Positions 50,701 to 62,389 of a stretch of 64,000 nucleotides of DNA are shown piece by piece. The position numbers were made by a program, and so were the translations under genes. Location: NCBI GenBank assembly GCA_013398175.1, contig VZRZ01002575.1:213518-277517 (forward strand), written 5' to 3'. Origin of the DNA: Climacteris rufus (taxonomy: Eukaryota; Chordata; Aves; Passeriformes; Climacteridae). The notes under the pieces were generated by a model. That model was not told where the DNA came from, made no database searches, and saw nothing but the letters and a program-made list of their open reading frames with translations. The stretch's first letter is position 1, and each line of letters begins with the position of its first letter.

Positions 50701-53700
50701 TGCTCAGCTCACGTGTGCCCACGTGCAGGAAGAGCCAGTTTAATGCAGGATGCCCTCTCCACTCACAAGCCATGTTTTGACATGTTTTGGACAAGCAGGA
50801 CAGGAGTTGTTTTTTCCACAGCCCCATGGCTGTATGTACAGGACAGAAAATTTATCCTGTGCTGACAATCACTGAGCTCAAAGAGGAGAACTGCCACTTC
50901 CCCACAAGCTCTGCTGACTCCCAAGCAGGCCTGCTGAGTTGAAAATTAAGAAAAAAAGATAAATTGAATTGCTGAAGTAGTGGCAGCCAGGCTCATTTCC
51001 ACCCATTCCTGCTCTCCTGTAAACATTGGAAGGGCAATAATGGCCTAACACAGCACCATCCAAAACCTCCCACAGAGGAGAAAGGCATAATGAACAGTAA
51101 TATTTTCACCTGTAATCCGCAATAACAATGAAGCATTTTGCAAATCCTGCAACTATCTTCTCCTGTGTCAAGCAGCCACTGCAAGGGAGGAAAAAATAAA
51201 AACAAAACCAGAAAACATCAGACTGCTCCTCACTGTGCCTGATGGCTTTGAAGTCCAGTCCCTTCCATTATATTCTTGCTGGTTTTGGTGCTGCCATTGC
51301 CCCACACCTTGTCCCCCTTATCCTCACCCATCACTTTGTGTCCCTTGTCCCTTGCACACACCCTTGGCCAGGAGCCATCTCCCATTGTGGGTGCACACAC
51401 AGCCTGCACAGGATCCTCTCCAGCCCACCCCAGAGACACCCACAGCCAGGTAAGGGATGCTCAGAGCCCCCAGCAGCAGCTCTGTGACAGACAGACACAC
51501 GGACAGCAAGGCTCACCCGCCACCTTTGATAAGGTTGAGGTCAGAGTCCACCTCGTCTGCTCCATCGATGGCAACGTCGAGCTGTGGGGAGAGGGGGAAA
51601 TCAGTGTGGAAAGCCCTCCTGTGCAGCACCCAGGCTCTGCTCCTGGTGCAGCTGCAGGGCTGGCAGGTCCCAAGCAGCAGAGAAATGCCACTGGAGCTGG
51701 GACCACCTTGGTGCCAGCCTGACCAGAGACCAGTGTCTGACCGGCCACCCAAGGACCCCCTAAAACCACCCAAACCCCTCTATAAACCACAGGCATGTGA
51801 GAGCAGGAGGAAGAGGAACCAAAACCAACTGCTGGCCTGCAAGGCACATCACCTTAGCCTCTAATTTAAGGACCAGCAGGCAAGGTTTTCCCAAGGAAGA
51901 TCTTGGTGACGGATCAGCAATATCCCTGCCTCAAGCCTTAGCTTGGCAGAGATGCCACACACCTGGAGGCAACACAGCCAAACAGCCTACTTGCCATCTA
52001 AAGAGACAAGAACTGAGACAAAACTAAGGCTTGGGGCAAAAATAAACTAAGCCTGTTAAAATCACAGAATCATTAAGCTTGGAAAAGACCTCTAAGGTCA
52101 TGGAGTCCAACCATTAAATTAACACTGCCAAGTCCCCACTAAACCGTGCCCCTAAGCATCACATGCACATGTTTTTGAACACTTCCAGGGATGCTGATTC
52201 CACCACTGCCTGGGCAGCCTGGTCCAATGCTTGGCCACCCTTTCAGTGAAGAAAGTTTTCCTAGGATCCAATTTAAACCTCCCCTGGTACAACTTGAGGC
52301 TGTTTCCTGTTGTCCTAACTTGAGTTCTCACCCATGTTCTGCAGCGTGGCTGCCCAAAACCACGCTCAGGGGAGGACAAAGGAGCCTGAGGTTTTCTGAA
52401 GGAGCAGGTGAGAAGAAGGTGGGGTCAGGTCTCACCTCCATGGTCCCACTCACCTCTGGGTGTCGGTCCAAGTCACTCAGTGTTAGGCCATTCTGCAGGA
52501 TCAGCTGGCGGGCCTGTGCACCAAGAAGACAACAAACACCATTTAGCAGTGGCAGGAGAGGAAAACAGCCTCGTGGTGTCATTCCCTGGCTGCAAAAAGG
52601 ATGGAGCCTCCCTGGGAAAGCTCCACTGCTCCACCCTGAGCTGCTGGAGAGGCTGCAGCAGGAACACACAGCAAGGGGAAAATGATGCTTCCAGACCAGA
52701 GTAGTTTTATCAAAAGCAAATTCTGCTGATTTGAACTAAAATGTTTAGATGGTGCAACAGGATTCCTGGATTTGGGTCTCTCAACATTAAATATCAGGAG
52801 GCCTCATCAGCTTGGTGGGAATCACTTGTATCTAAGCATTAAAGCAAATTCAGAATTTTTAAATCCTATGTTGTCTCAGCTTGGACATCATTCTCCCTCA
52901 CACCCATCCAGCCCTTCTGATTTCATTTGACTGAAAAATGGGAGCAAGAAAATTAAATATTTACACCACAGCAATGTGGAACTAACAAAGAAAACATTTT
53001 TCATATTGGAAATAAGATCAAAAATAATCAAACAAAAGCACAAGTCATGGAAAAAGTGTGGGAAGCTCCTGAAACAGCTGCTTTGTGGCTCTGATACACT
53101 TTTCCTGCCATGTGTTTCCCTCTAGTGGCAACACAACACAGAGCTCCCAGAGCTGCCCTTGGCTCAGTCCCTCAGTTTAAACAGGGAATCACAGAATTGT
53201 TTAGGTGGGAAAAGACCTCTAAAATCATCAAGTCCAGCCATTAACCCAGCACTGCCAAGGCCACCATGTCCCCAAGTGCCACATATACATGTCTTTTATG
53301 TCCCTTCAGGGATGGTGACCCCACCAATGCTCTGGGCAGCCTGTGCCAGTGCTCAAACACCCTCCCAGTGAAGAAGTTTTCTCTAATATCCAACCTGAAC
53401 CTCCCTGCACAACTGGGGTTATTTCCTCTTGTCCTGTTGTTACTTGTGAGAAGACACCGACCCCCATCTGGCTGCCCCCTCCTGTCAGGGAGTTGTGGAG
53501 AGCAATAAAATCCCCCCTGAGCCTCCTTTTCTCCAGGCTGAGTCCCCCCAGCTCCCTCAGCTGCTCCTGCTGCTCCAGACCCTTCCCCAGCTCTGTTCCC
53601 TTCTCCAGACACTCTCCAGCCCCTCAGTGTCTGCCTTGTTCTGAGGGGCCCAGAACTGAAGCCAGGATTTGAGGTGAGGCCTCAGCAGTGCCCAGCACAG

Positions 53701-56700
53701 GGGGCAATCCCTGCCCTGGCCCTGCTGCCCACACCACTGCTGACACAGCCCAGGGGCCATTGGCCTTCTTGCCCACCTGGGCTCATGTCCAGCCACTGCT
53801 GACCAGCACCCCCAGCTCCTTTTCCTCTGGGCACTTTCCAGCCACTCAGCCTGGAGCTCTGCAGGGCCTTGTTGTGGGCAAAGTGCAGGACCCAGAATTT
53901 GGCCTTGGTGAACCTCAGGCTGTTGGCCTTGGCCCATTGATCCAGCCTGTCCAGGTCCCTCTGCAGAGCCCTCCTGCCCTCCAGCAGATCGACACTTCCA
54001 CCCAGCGTGGTGTCATCTGCAGAATCTCTAATTGGCTGAATTTTCTGTGTTACAAATCTGAGTGAGACTCACTCCTTGCATAGACTCTGCTCTAGTCCAA
54101 ATTTGTTACCATGCTGCACACAGACCAAGAAACCCCAGTGCAATAGCCTGGACCAACTGAATGCCCTGAATTCTACCCACTAACACTAACAAAGTGCATC
54201 ACTCACATGTACTGGCACCCCAGAAACATGAGAATTAGCAGGTGGCACTCCTGGCAAAGAGATATGGTTTGAATAGTTTATCACAGCATTTCATAGCATG
54301 CAATTCTAACACCCATGGGCTGTGGGGCCCTGAGGACTCACAAAATGAAAGGAGTAAAAATCAGTGGGTTGGCATTCATCACATGGTGCCCATGTAAGGA
54401 GATTTCAGGGCTCTGGGAGCTGAAAGCATTGAAAAACACTGTGCTGCACATGCAGGCCAGGCCCTGAAGAGGCTCAGAGTCAGCGGTGTGGAAACGAGGT
54501 GGCTTGGCTCTCTCCAGGCTCTGCTGGCAAGGTGATGGGAGCAGTGGGGATCAAAAGCAGAGCTCCCATAACTGAGGGAGAAGTGGTGGTAACTGCACAG
54601 CACCTGCCAGAGCAGTCCCACTCCGTGCTCTCAGCACGTGGCCAGGTGAAAAGAGACAATGCAAACGCCAGGGGACAGATACTTACCCTGCTCTAGCTTT
54701 ACTGCTGCTGATGGGATAATGACCTGACAACAGGGAAGGGAGCAGTTTAAAAGCCCACTGAAACCAACTCCTCCTTGCCAGTGACCTCAGGCAGCCATCT
54801 ACACCTGTACACAGTGAAAATAAAATGCTGATTTGCTGACCTGGGAATGCTCCACTCGGAATTGGCTGAGGTCTGAGAGACTGCAAAAGATATAAAGCAG
54901 CCCCATGTTGGGAATTTTGGTTCCTGCAGGTGTGTGATCTCTCTCTTCCCTTTAACAGAATCCTTTTTGCTTTATTGGTAAGAAACTCTGTAGTGTCAAA
55001 TGAACTATGCCAACATTTCAAGGCAGGACAGGTTCCAGCCCACACTCACTACCAGAGCTCTATCAATATTTTCTTTAGGAATTAACACCTGAACTCAGAG
55101 CACTTCTCCTAGATTCAAAGGGGACATGGGAGGAATCATTTTAGACAGATCAAAGACAGATTCTTACCACAATCTATATATACAACAGAAGTACTGATGT
55201 AGGTTAAAAAATTTTTTTTCACTTTTTGACCTTTGCAGCACCTTGCATTATACCCCAGCTGACCACTGTTTGCAACAGCTGGGAAGAGAGAGCCCTGTCA
55301 CCCCACACTCAAACATCTGCAGGGTAAGAGGATGTTAAGTGTTCCTAAGATTTTAGGATAATTTAGGCTGGTCTCTGTGCAACCTCCAGGTCAAAGCCCC
55401 AGGTTGTTCAGGGCTTTACCTGCCCTGAAAACCTCACAGGACAGGCTCTACCCCAGCTGCCCCACTGCCTGACTGCCCTCACAGTTGTGACAAAATACAG
55501 TCCCAGGTGCACAGCAGGACCATGAGAAGGACACATGCCCAATTCCTGGACTGGGCTATTGCCACCCAGCCTTGAAAACCCCTTGGGTGGTCCCCACTGT
55601 GACACCTCTCCCTGCCCAAAGGGAGGTTCCCACCTCAGGGCACAGAAGCAAAGAGACCACAGCCAATGCCAATGGCATGGGAGATGCTCAGAAGCTTCCC
55701 CAGCAGCTCTGAATTTCATCACCAAGCCAGGTTCTCCCTCTCCCTTCAGCCCTCTCAACATCTACCTTGGTATGAACCAATTCCTGAAAAGTTGTGCAGC
55801 CAAGGAAAGGTTAAGCCTATTTCTCTTCTGCAATGCCTTATAAAATCCAGCTGATGCATTTCAAGTTCCTCCTGCAAACACAAGAGCTTGCTATTATTCT
55901 TTACAGCTGTCAGGGCTGATACAGACTCTAAGGAGACAAAGTGTCTCCAGTGAGCTTTGCACTACAAGTCTGGTTCCCCACTAAGCAGCACTTTCCTGCA
56001 AGTGGGATCCAGAGGAAGCCACACACCAACCCTGACACCACCAGCCTTACCACACTGGCTCAAAACACACCCCCAGCCCTAGGACATCCCTGAGCTCAGG
56101 TCAGGGCAACACATCACCATCACCTGCTGTGTCAGGTCTGTCTGCAGGCTGCACCACGACTGCTTTCACCAGTGCTTGTGGTTAATTCAAACCACTGTGA
56201 ACCAGAGAAAGGCAAGGTGGCCTCCCACAGCCCAGGGGAAGATCCCCTGTGGGAATGTTTGGATTAGCAGGCAGCAAAGGAGGAAAGCACTTACCTGAAA
56301 AGATGTAGGGATGCAGACAATTGTCAGGTTCTCCTCTTTAACTCTCTCAGCTGCAGGAAAAAAGCAGAAGTCTTGGTTTGTTCATTGCACAAGTTAAAAA
56401 CACAGTAACTTTCACTTTAAGAAACCTCAGTTCAGAGCAGCCCCTCTGATTCACTGCAATTACTTGCTTGGCTTGCAAATAACTCAGTCACGCTCAAAAC
56501 ACAAACAGGTGCCACCCTCCATAGGCTGAGGCTCAGTTTCAACAGTCAGAAATGTTCAAACACCCACTCTGGCTCAGCCCAAGCCACCATGAGCCATTAA
56601 CCTTTATGTCTCCAGCAGCAGAGGAGGCCCATCAGCAAATCCTCACCTGGGAAATTGGCCCCACTCCCCTCTCTCACTCCATTAGACAGGTTTTTGCTGC

Positions 56701-58441
56701 TCCCCATGTAAACACAGAGCTCCAGCAGCTGTCTGAAAGGTTTGCTGGCTTGTTGCCCTGGGGACATCACATTAATTTATTATAGAACATTTAAATATAT
56801 GGCAGGAAAAGGACTAATAAAGTACAGTATTCCATTAAATGGAAGGAAATATTTCCTCCCCCAGGCTAACCTCAAATGACTAAAATCTATTACTAAGATA
56901 TCATTATGGACAAAATGTTATTTTAGTAATTACAATACTTAGGCAGAAGCCAACAGCCTGAGAGTCAGCAAGAGCTCTTGCACAGAGCAAGCACATGAGC
57001 TACATGCTCCTGCTGCTGGAAGGACTGAACATGCAATACTTGAGCCTGGATGTTGTTACAAGCCACATCCCAGTCAGGACACAATCAGGAGACACGAAAA
57101 GCCAGAATTTGCAGCCTGGGACAGCCACTCCTCTTTAAATACAATAGCCATTTATTTAGAGACTGATTCTGTGCTCAGGGAGGGAGTGGTTGCAAAGCTG
57201 AGCCAAGCCCAGGAGGCTGAAGTGCAGCTCCCACACAATGAAGTGCATCACCCACAGAGTGTGGGGCCAGCAGGGTGCCCAGGGGCAGCCCCAGCCCTGC
57301 CAGGTCCCTGCAGAGTGAAGGGCTGGGCTCTGCTCAGAACTCAGCTCGCTGAGGGACAGCTCTGCCCAAGGCAGCTGAGGGTCACCAGGGCACTCCCCAG
57401 CCATGCAGAGCCACCCAGGGGGGCCACACTGAACTCTGCTGCCCAGGGAAGTGGAGGAATCTTCACACCTGGAAGTGTTCAAAGGAAGTGTGGATGTAGC
57501 ACTTGGGGGTATGGTTTGGTGGTGAATACAGTGGTGCTGTGTTGGATTTGATGATCTTGGAGGTCTTTTCCAACCTTCATGATTTTGTGATTCAACCTCT
57601 GTATCCAAGCAAGGCCCCCAAGAACAACAGGGCTGATCCTGCTCTTCTGACCCACCATGGCCCCCACAGCTGCTCTGCTCTGCATGCAAAGACATCCAAA
57701 GTTCAGCACTTCCACAGGCAGATCTGCCCTAGAGCTGAGAGTGCCCTGCAAAGGAACTTTAAACCTCTGCAATGAGCCATGAGGATAATTACCCTCACAC
57801 TCACTGTGTAAAATTCCATTTGCCTCCCTTGAATACTTTGCTGAAATTTTCCAAACCACACCCCGAGCAAAGCTGCACCTGGGGCAGGCAGACAAACCTG
57901 GCTGTGGGGTGTGTGAAGAAAGTGCAGCAGGATTTCACATTCCTCACTTCCATCACAGCTCAGCAGGACCCTCAGTGTGACTCCCGTGGGTGTGGGAAGC
58001 AGTGTGAGCTGCACAGGAACTGTTACAGAAGCAGAGCAGCTGCACGGCCCAAGGCACAGCCAGTCAGCACTGGGCAGAGCTGGAACCACACCAAGGAGTT
58101 TAGCTCCAGTTTGGTGGGTGCCAGTGAAGTTTTTTTTCCTGGCTGTGTGGGGAGAGCAGGTGGCAGATCATTACTTCCTCAGGACTCTTGGGCAATGAAT
58201 TTGGAGCCCAACACCCAGTTTTAACCTTCAGCTTCAAGGAGGGCACAGCAGTCAGTGAACAGACCCGAGATATCAGCTCTAAGGCAGCATCCAGGAGATT
58301 TAGGATGTTTTTCAAGTAGCTGGGGCAGATGGAAAAGGGGACTTTTTGTGGAGGGAGGGACAGGACGGGGAGCATCCTACCTAATCGTTGCACCGCGTGG
58401 ACAATCGTAGATCCGCTTCCGATCCCAAGGACTTGATTGTT
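47675..58441 (-). CDS. RPIA: Ribose-5-phosphate isomerase A (exons 2-9; exon 1 not in view)
   Basis: RPIA is a cytosolic enzyme that interconverts ribose 5-phosphate and ribulose 5-phosphate in the non-oxidative pentose phosphate pathway. Eight exons on the minus strand total 651 bases with consistent phases and encode 216 residues plus a stop. That is the same length as the human protein from NNQVLGIGSGST to the end. The phosphate-binding loop GIGSGST, the catalytic DGADEVD motif, the lysine of LIKGGGG and the glutamate of TQEK are all present. The C-terminus is REKPRR where human has REKPFC. No frameshift or premature stop is seen. The first exon, which carries the poorly conserved N-terminus ending at the helix before NNQ, was not found between 58,441 and the window edge. 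Confidence 0.95.
48734..48993 (+). mobile_element. CR1 LINE 3' fragment in RPIA intron 8
   Basis: GTGACAGGACAAGGAGCAAT, CACAAGAAGTTCCACCTCAA and GGTCCCTTCCAACCTCAGCA before ATTATTCTGTGAT make a plus-strand CR1 3' end, antisense to RPIA. Confidence 0.95.
49882..49981 (-). CDS. RPIA: RPIA exon 8
   Basis: The 33 codons plus one base run from GPVVTDNGNFILDWKFDKV to NTAIKMIP, with acceptor CTTTCCAG and donor GTGATG. VTDNGNFILD is a conserved RpiA-family block. Confidence 0.96.
50451..50592 (-). CDS. RPIA: RPIA exon 7
   Basis: One base completing an arginine codon is followed by 47 codons from KKSENLGEQWKKGVPIEVIP to ELRMAVNKA. The acceptor is GCCCTCAG and the donor GTGAGT. The PIEVIPMAYVPV stretch is characteristic of the family. 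Confidence 0.97.
51110..51178 (-). CDS. RPIA: RPIA exon 6
   Basis: The 69 bases encode GCLTQEKIVAGFAKCFIVIA and then DY, with split codons at both ends. The acceptor is CCTTGCAG and the donor GTGAAA. The glutamate of QEK corresponds to the catalytic base region of RpiA enzymes. Confidence 0.95.
51517..51581 (-). CDS. RPIA: RPIA exon 5 (catalytic aspartates)
   Basis: The 65 bases encode LDVAIDGADEVDSDLNLIK and then GG plus two bases. The acceptor is CCCCACAG and the donor GTGAGC. DGADE carries the two catalytic aspartates known from E. coli RpiA (Asp81 and Asp84), and the LIKGG lysine corresponds to Lys94. Confidence 0.97.
52060..52332 (-). mobile_element. CR1 LINE 3' fragment in RPIA intron 4
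   Basis: AATCACAGAATCATTAAGCT, TGGAAAAGACCTCTAAGGTC and the CCCCTAAGCATCACATGCAC block, up to TTTCCTGTTGTCCTAACTTG, are in reverse-complement order. The subfamily differs from most others in the window and matches the copy at 53,187. Confidence 0.93.
52454..52513 (-). CDS. RPIA: RPIA exon 4
   Basis: The 20 codons encode ARQLILQNGLTLSDLDRHPE between acceptor GTGCACAG and donor GTGAGT, in phase 0. This matches the family block that follows the TSFQ motif. Confidence 0.96.
53187..54035 (-). mobile_element. CR1 LINE 3' segment, about 850 bp
   Basis: This long antisense copy runs from AATCACAGAATTGTTTAGGT through AACACCCTCCCAGTGAAGAA and the TCCTGCTGCTCCAGACCCTT block to GCGTGGTGTCATCTGCAGAA. 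It is the largest repeat in RPIA intron 3 and extends into the 3' part of the reverse-transcriptase ORF region, which is degraded. Confidence 0.95.
54060..56290 (-). other. RPIA: RPIA intron 3, unique part
   Basis: No exon or repeat is recognised between the CR1 copy and exon 3. The interval has a T-run near 55,211-55,219 and otherwise mixed composition. Confidence 0.6.
56295..56350 (-). CDS. RPIA: RPIA exon 3
   Basis: Two bases completing an alanine codon are followed by 18 codons, ERVKEENLTIVCIPTSFQ. The acceptor is TTCCTGCAG and the donor GTAAGT. The IPTSFQ motif lines the substrate pocket in RpiA enzymes. Confidence 0.96.
57432..57596 (+). mobile_element. CR1 LINE 3' fragment in RPIA intron 2
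   Basis: CTGCTGCCCAGGGAAGTGGA, ATGATCTTGGAGGTCTTTTC and CAACCTTCATGATTTTGTGA before TTC are a plus-strand CR1 end. It resembles the copy at 7,468-7,681 (both have the GATGATCTTGGAGG variant). Confidence 0.92.
58381..58441 (-). CDS. RPIA: RPIA exon 2 (phosphate-binding loop)
   Basis: The 20 codons encode NNQVLGIGSGSTIVHAVQRL plus one base, with acceptor GACTTGCAG and donor GTAGGA. GIGSGST is the phosphate-binding loop of the RpiA fold. The residues are nearly identical to human RPIA. Confidence 0.97.
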
Positions 58442-61400
58442 CTGCAAGTCAAACAGAGACACAGGGGGGCTCTTAGTGGGGGCTCTGCACAGGGGCTATC
58501 CTCTTTTCCCAGGAAAATTGGCATTACAAACACATGCAAGAGGAGCCTTGCCCAGAGATGCACGTGGACACAGCACTCTGCAGGCACGGAAGGGAACACA
58601 CTGTGCCAGCGAGGGCAGGGCCATGGTCTGTGGCCAAGGGGTTTTAATCAACTTGCCCTCTCATTAAAGGACATGTGCTTGCTAATTACCAGCAGTGTCC
58701 AGCCTCAGAGTGTTCAATGCACACTCACTGGTGGTTGCTGGCACTCCATGAAAGCTCTCCTGCCGGAAAGCTGGGAATTTCAGACAATACCATGGGGGAA
58801 GAAGAGGAAACAACCTCAAGATAAAATCTCCCGAGGAAGCCACACAGTAAAAGCCTGGGTTTGCTGCCAACCATATCGTTAGTAAACAGCACAGATGCAC
58901 CAGCAGCCAAAGCAGAGAGCACAGCAGCTGTTTCTGTGAATAAAAAATGCTCTCAAAACAGTGTAAAGCTGTCTATAGGAGAGTCCAGCAAAACTTGGAA
59001 GGTGGGTGAGGCTGGCAGCATGTGCTGAAGAGGATGAAATTTTAACCACAGCTCCATCCTGGGCTTTCTCTGCTTATGGCCTGGTTTAAGCAGGATCACT
59101 GCCATCTCCTCCATGCAAGATACACTCCTAAGAGGTGCTGCAGGCTGAGGGTAGGGGGGTGCACTTCCATTACTTCTGCAAGACATCTTCTGCCATGTAA
59201 GTCTCTGTTTATTATCAACTCAGCTTCCCACACCCTCAAAGTGACCTGCAGCCTTCTGCACTTCCCATTTGCAGTGTAATTCCCATTCTTTGGATGGGAT
59301 CCAAAGCTCAAATTGACTTAAGGAGACCCAGTATCGCTAGAGAGACTTCAGATGAGGAAGACTTGAAGCCAGCCAGAGATGCAGGCACAGAGCTGTTGTG
59401 CATTATCTCTTGGATATTAGACAGATCTGGAGCTCCTTCCCCATGTGCAGCAAATCCAGAGCTTGGCAGCTGTGGAAAAAGCCACACCTGCAGCACTTGA
59501 ACCAGCTAAAACCTTGCTGGCACGCAAGTTTACCTGGAAAGGTGGAGTTCAAGATAGGTCACACTCCCCTAGGATTACTCATTTCTCTTGCTTCTGCAGG
59601 TTAAAAGCTTAAAGAAAAGAGTTCTCCACAACCAGAGGCTCAGTTACCCCCCAGCCCTCACTAAACACCGTGACTCTGCAAAAGCTGGGGAAAGCAACAG
59701 GTCACTGCTGCACACCTGCAATGTTGCCAGCAAAAACCCAACAGCTCCTGAGGTTTCTTGGTCACCCACCCAGCAGGCAGAGCCAAGCAAGGCCAGCCAA
59801 GGAAGGGGCAAGCAAAGCTGTGCAGAGGCTGGCAGGACATGGGCAGTACCAGTGTTCCCAAGAGACTTGTTTCCACCTGGGAAGAGGCAGTTTCTTCTCT
59901 TTGCCCTCATTTCTGTAGGGTGGCACAGCTTCTTGGAGCAGCTGGGTGCCCTAAAGGGATGGGGAAAGCCTGGGCATCAGCCACTCCACTGTGATGAAGT
60001 GGGAAGAGCTCACAAGGGTCCCACCCATCCATTTAGCAGTGATGAGAGGTGAAGCAGCACTTTAAGTCAGTCTAAACCGGTGCTGTCACAGCCCCTTCCT
60101 TACCATGGCTCCCACCTCTCCCTCCTCAGTTCCAACCCCTGCCATACCAGGGGCAAAACCAACAAAAACATCCACTTTTAAAAACAGGGGCAGGGCAAAC
60201 ACTGACAAGAAGCAGAGCACTGAGGAGCAGCACCTCACACAAAAAAAAAATTACATTTCAGGTCGTTTACCAAAAACCCACCAAACAAAACCAAGGCACT
60301 GAGCCACAGCACAGCTGAGGGCCCACGCTGGGTGAAGTGGGCAGCAGCCACAGCATTTTCTCAGCCAACCCAAGGGCCTAAAGACACTGCCCACCTTTAC
60401 AGAAGCCAACAAGGCAACACACATAGAGCAGCATCAGCAGCACCACAGGGACTGGCCAGTCCAACCTAAGCTTCTAAGGCTAGAGAGCAAAAAAGCTAAA
60501 AGCAGGAGATAAACACAGAGCAAATCCCAAAGCTTGCTGAGTCCTCTCTGGGGCAGCAGGACATAGGGCTCCTGCCTGTATTTTCATTTCTAACAGAGCC
60601 ACTGGCAGGGCCTGCCTTCAGAGGTGTTGTATAAACGCAAAGCCAGCTCTCCCCAAGCAGCTTACAGCTCTAAAGCCCCAAGCCCCGTGTCAGCCCTGCT
60701 CCCCAGGCTGTCAGAGCCCCACAGTCCAGGGTTTCTGAGGCTGGTCATCTCAGTGTCCACTCCAGGACTGGGGAACTCTGCTCCTGCAGCTGCCCAGGGA
60801 CGAGTGCTGTGGGCAAACACACCAATCTGGCTTTAATTAAAAAAAAAAAAAAAAAAAAGAGAGAGAGAGAGACTAGCAGTTCTCCTCTCCTAATCCCTCT
60901 CCCACCCCCAGGTTTACATCTGCCACACGTGCACAAGTAGCTGCTGTGCTGGGACAGGCAGGGTGTGAAGGAGGATGCCAAGAAAGGAGCCTCATCCAGT
61001 ACCAGTCCCAAGCTCCCAGTGCCAGGGATTTATGGCACAGTTAAGCAAGAGAGATTTGTCCAGCAGAACCAAACCCTGAAGCCAGTGGTGTCTCCCTGCT
61101 GTGCAAGGAAGGGAAGCCTTTGCTTTCAGAGATAATGCTGCTCCCCCTGAGCTCAACAACCAAACACAAACATATCCATTACAAACAGCAGCTGCCCCCT
61201 GACAGTGCACACTGACAGCTGAGACCATCCAGCTCTTTGGCAGTGACTCTGAGCTGCTTCTCCACCATTTGTTCAAGCCAACTTGCACAAGCATTGGGGT
61301 ATTGCCCCACTCACTGCCTAATTTACTTACTCTGTGTCACAAGCTGGGCAATGAACTTTAATCAGCTGGAGCACAGCCAGAAACATTATCCTAAGTTTGC

Positions 61401-62389
61401 TTGATTGTAAAACAGCACAAAGGCCAGCTCTTTCACTATAGAAGTCCAAAAGTACTGGTTTTATCCCAAATCAAAGGAGCACCCATTTAAGATAACTCAC
61501 AGCAGCAGTGTCTTGACTCCACACCTGGTGACCTGAATCCTTCCTCCCATGACCCCTCAATGCACAATTTTGGGGCTTGCCTTGGGTAAGAAGGGGGATT
61601 TTTATGCAACTGCCAGAGCCCCCAGGCTCCCCCATCTCACAGACTGCTTAGGTGGTGTTGGCCTGGCAGGGGGAAGGTCTCAGGCAGCATGGGCTGTGCT
61701 CTCTCAGACAAGTACACACTGCTTAGGGGAAGGGAGCTACAAAACCAGCCAAACTTTTATGGGACATAAGGGAAAGCCATCAGCAACTGAACCTCAGAAC
61801 ACTAACCCAGCGTGGGGGAAGCAGGAAGGAAAAGGGAATTTTTTTTCTCCCCTAACTGCTAGTATCTACTTCTTTGGCAGCAACTCCTCAGCCCGATTTC
61901 AGCACGGCTGTTGCGAAAGGGCTGGCACAGCAAACACGGCGATAAAGCCCTGCGTGACCGCAACCGTCGATCTTCCAGGCGCTCGGGATCAGGCTGGGCC
62001 AAACTGCAAGCAGCTCCAGCCCTGTCTGACATTCAAGGGGTTGATTCAAGCCCCTTGCTGCACTTCCCTCCCTGCAGAGGATGGGATAGAACCCCCTGAT
62101 CAGGGGCTGTTGTTCCTTGGGTGCTCAGAAATAGCAGCACATCCTGGATTCGGAGAAGGGAGCAGGGCACGGCATCAGCCCGAACTCCCACCACAGCCCA
62201 GCTCGCAGGAGGGTGCACGGTGAAGGTTTGGAGGTGCAAGACGTTACCCCAAATTCCGTGTACATAGTGCTGAGGCAGACAAGGCATGGAGCTGCTGCCA
62301 GGGAAGCACACACTGCGGAAGGAAAAGCAGTTTTCTCTCTTCTCCCCAGCTAAAGGTGGGAAATCCAAAGCAAAGGAGAAGGAGGTTCA
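58442..62389 (-). other. RPIA: Probable RPIA intron 1 (no exon 1 seen)
   Basis: About 4 kb upstream of exon 2 show no frame matching the helix before NNQ and no acceptable first exon. A poly-A/GA tract lies at 60,839-60,872. The last 500 bases before the minisatellite become richer in GC. Confidence 0.5.
60839..60872. repeat. Poly-A tract followed by (GA)n
   Basis: About 20 A residues run directly into a GA dinucleotide repeat of about seven units. It is a simple-sequence tract within the putative RPIA intron 1. Confidence 0.88.

Noticed and set aside
58725..58922. Minus-strand frame just upstream of RPIA exon 2, considered as exon 1
   Set aside because: It does not contain the helix that precedes NNQ in the RPIA family and has no donor in the right phase.
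61549..62223. 224-codon plus-strand frame before the minisatellite
   Set aside because: No family resemblance or splice signals were seen. Increased GC near the minisatellite makes chance frames longer.
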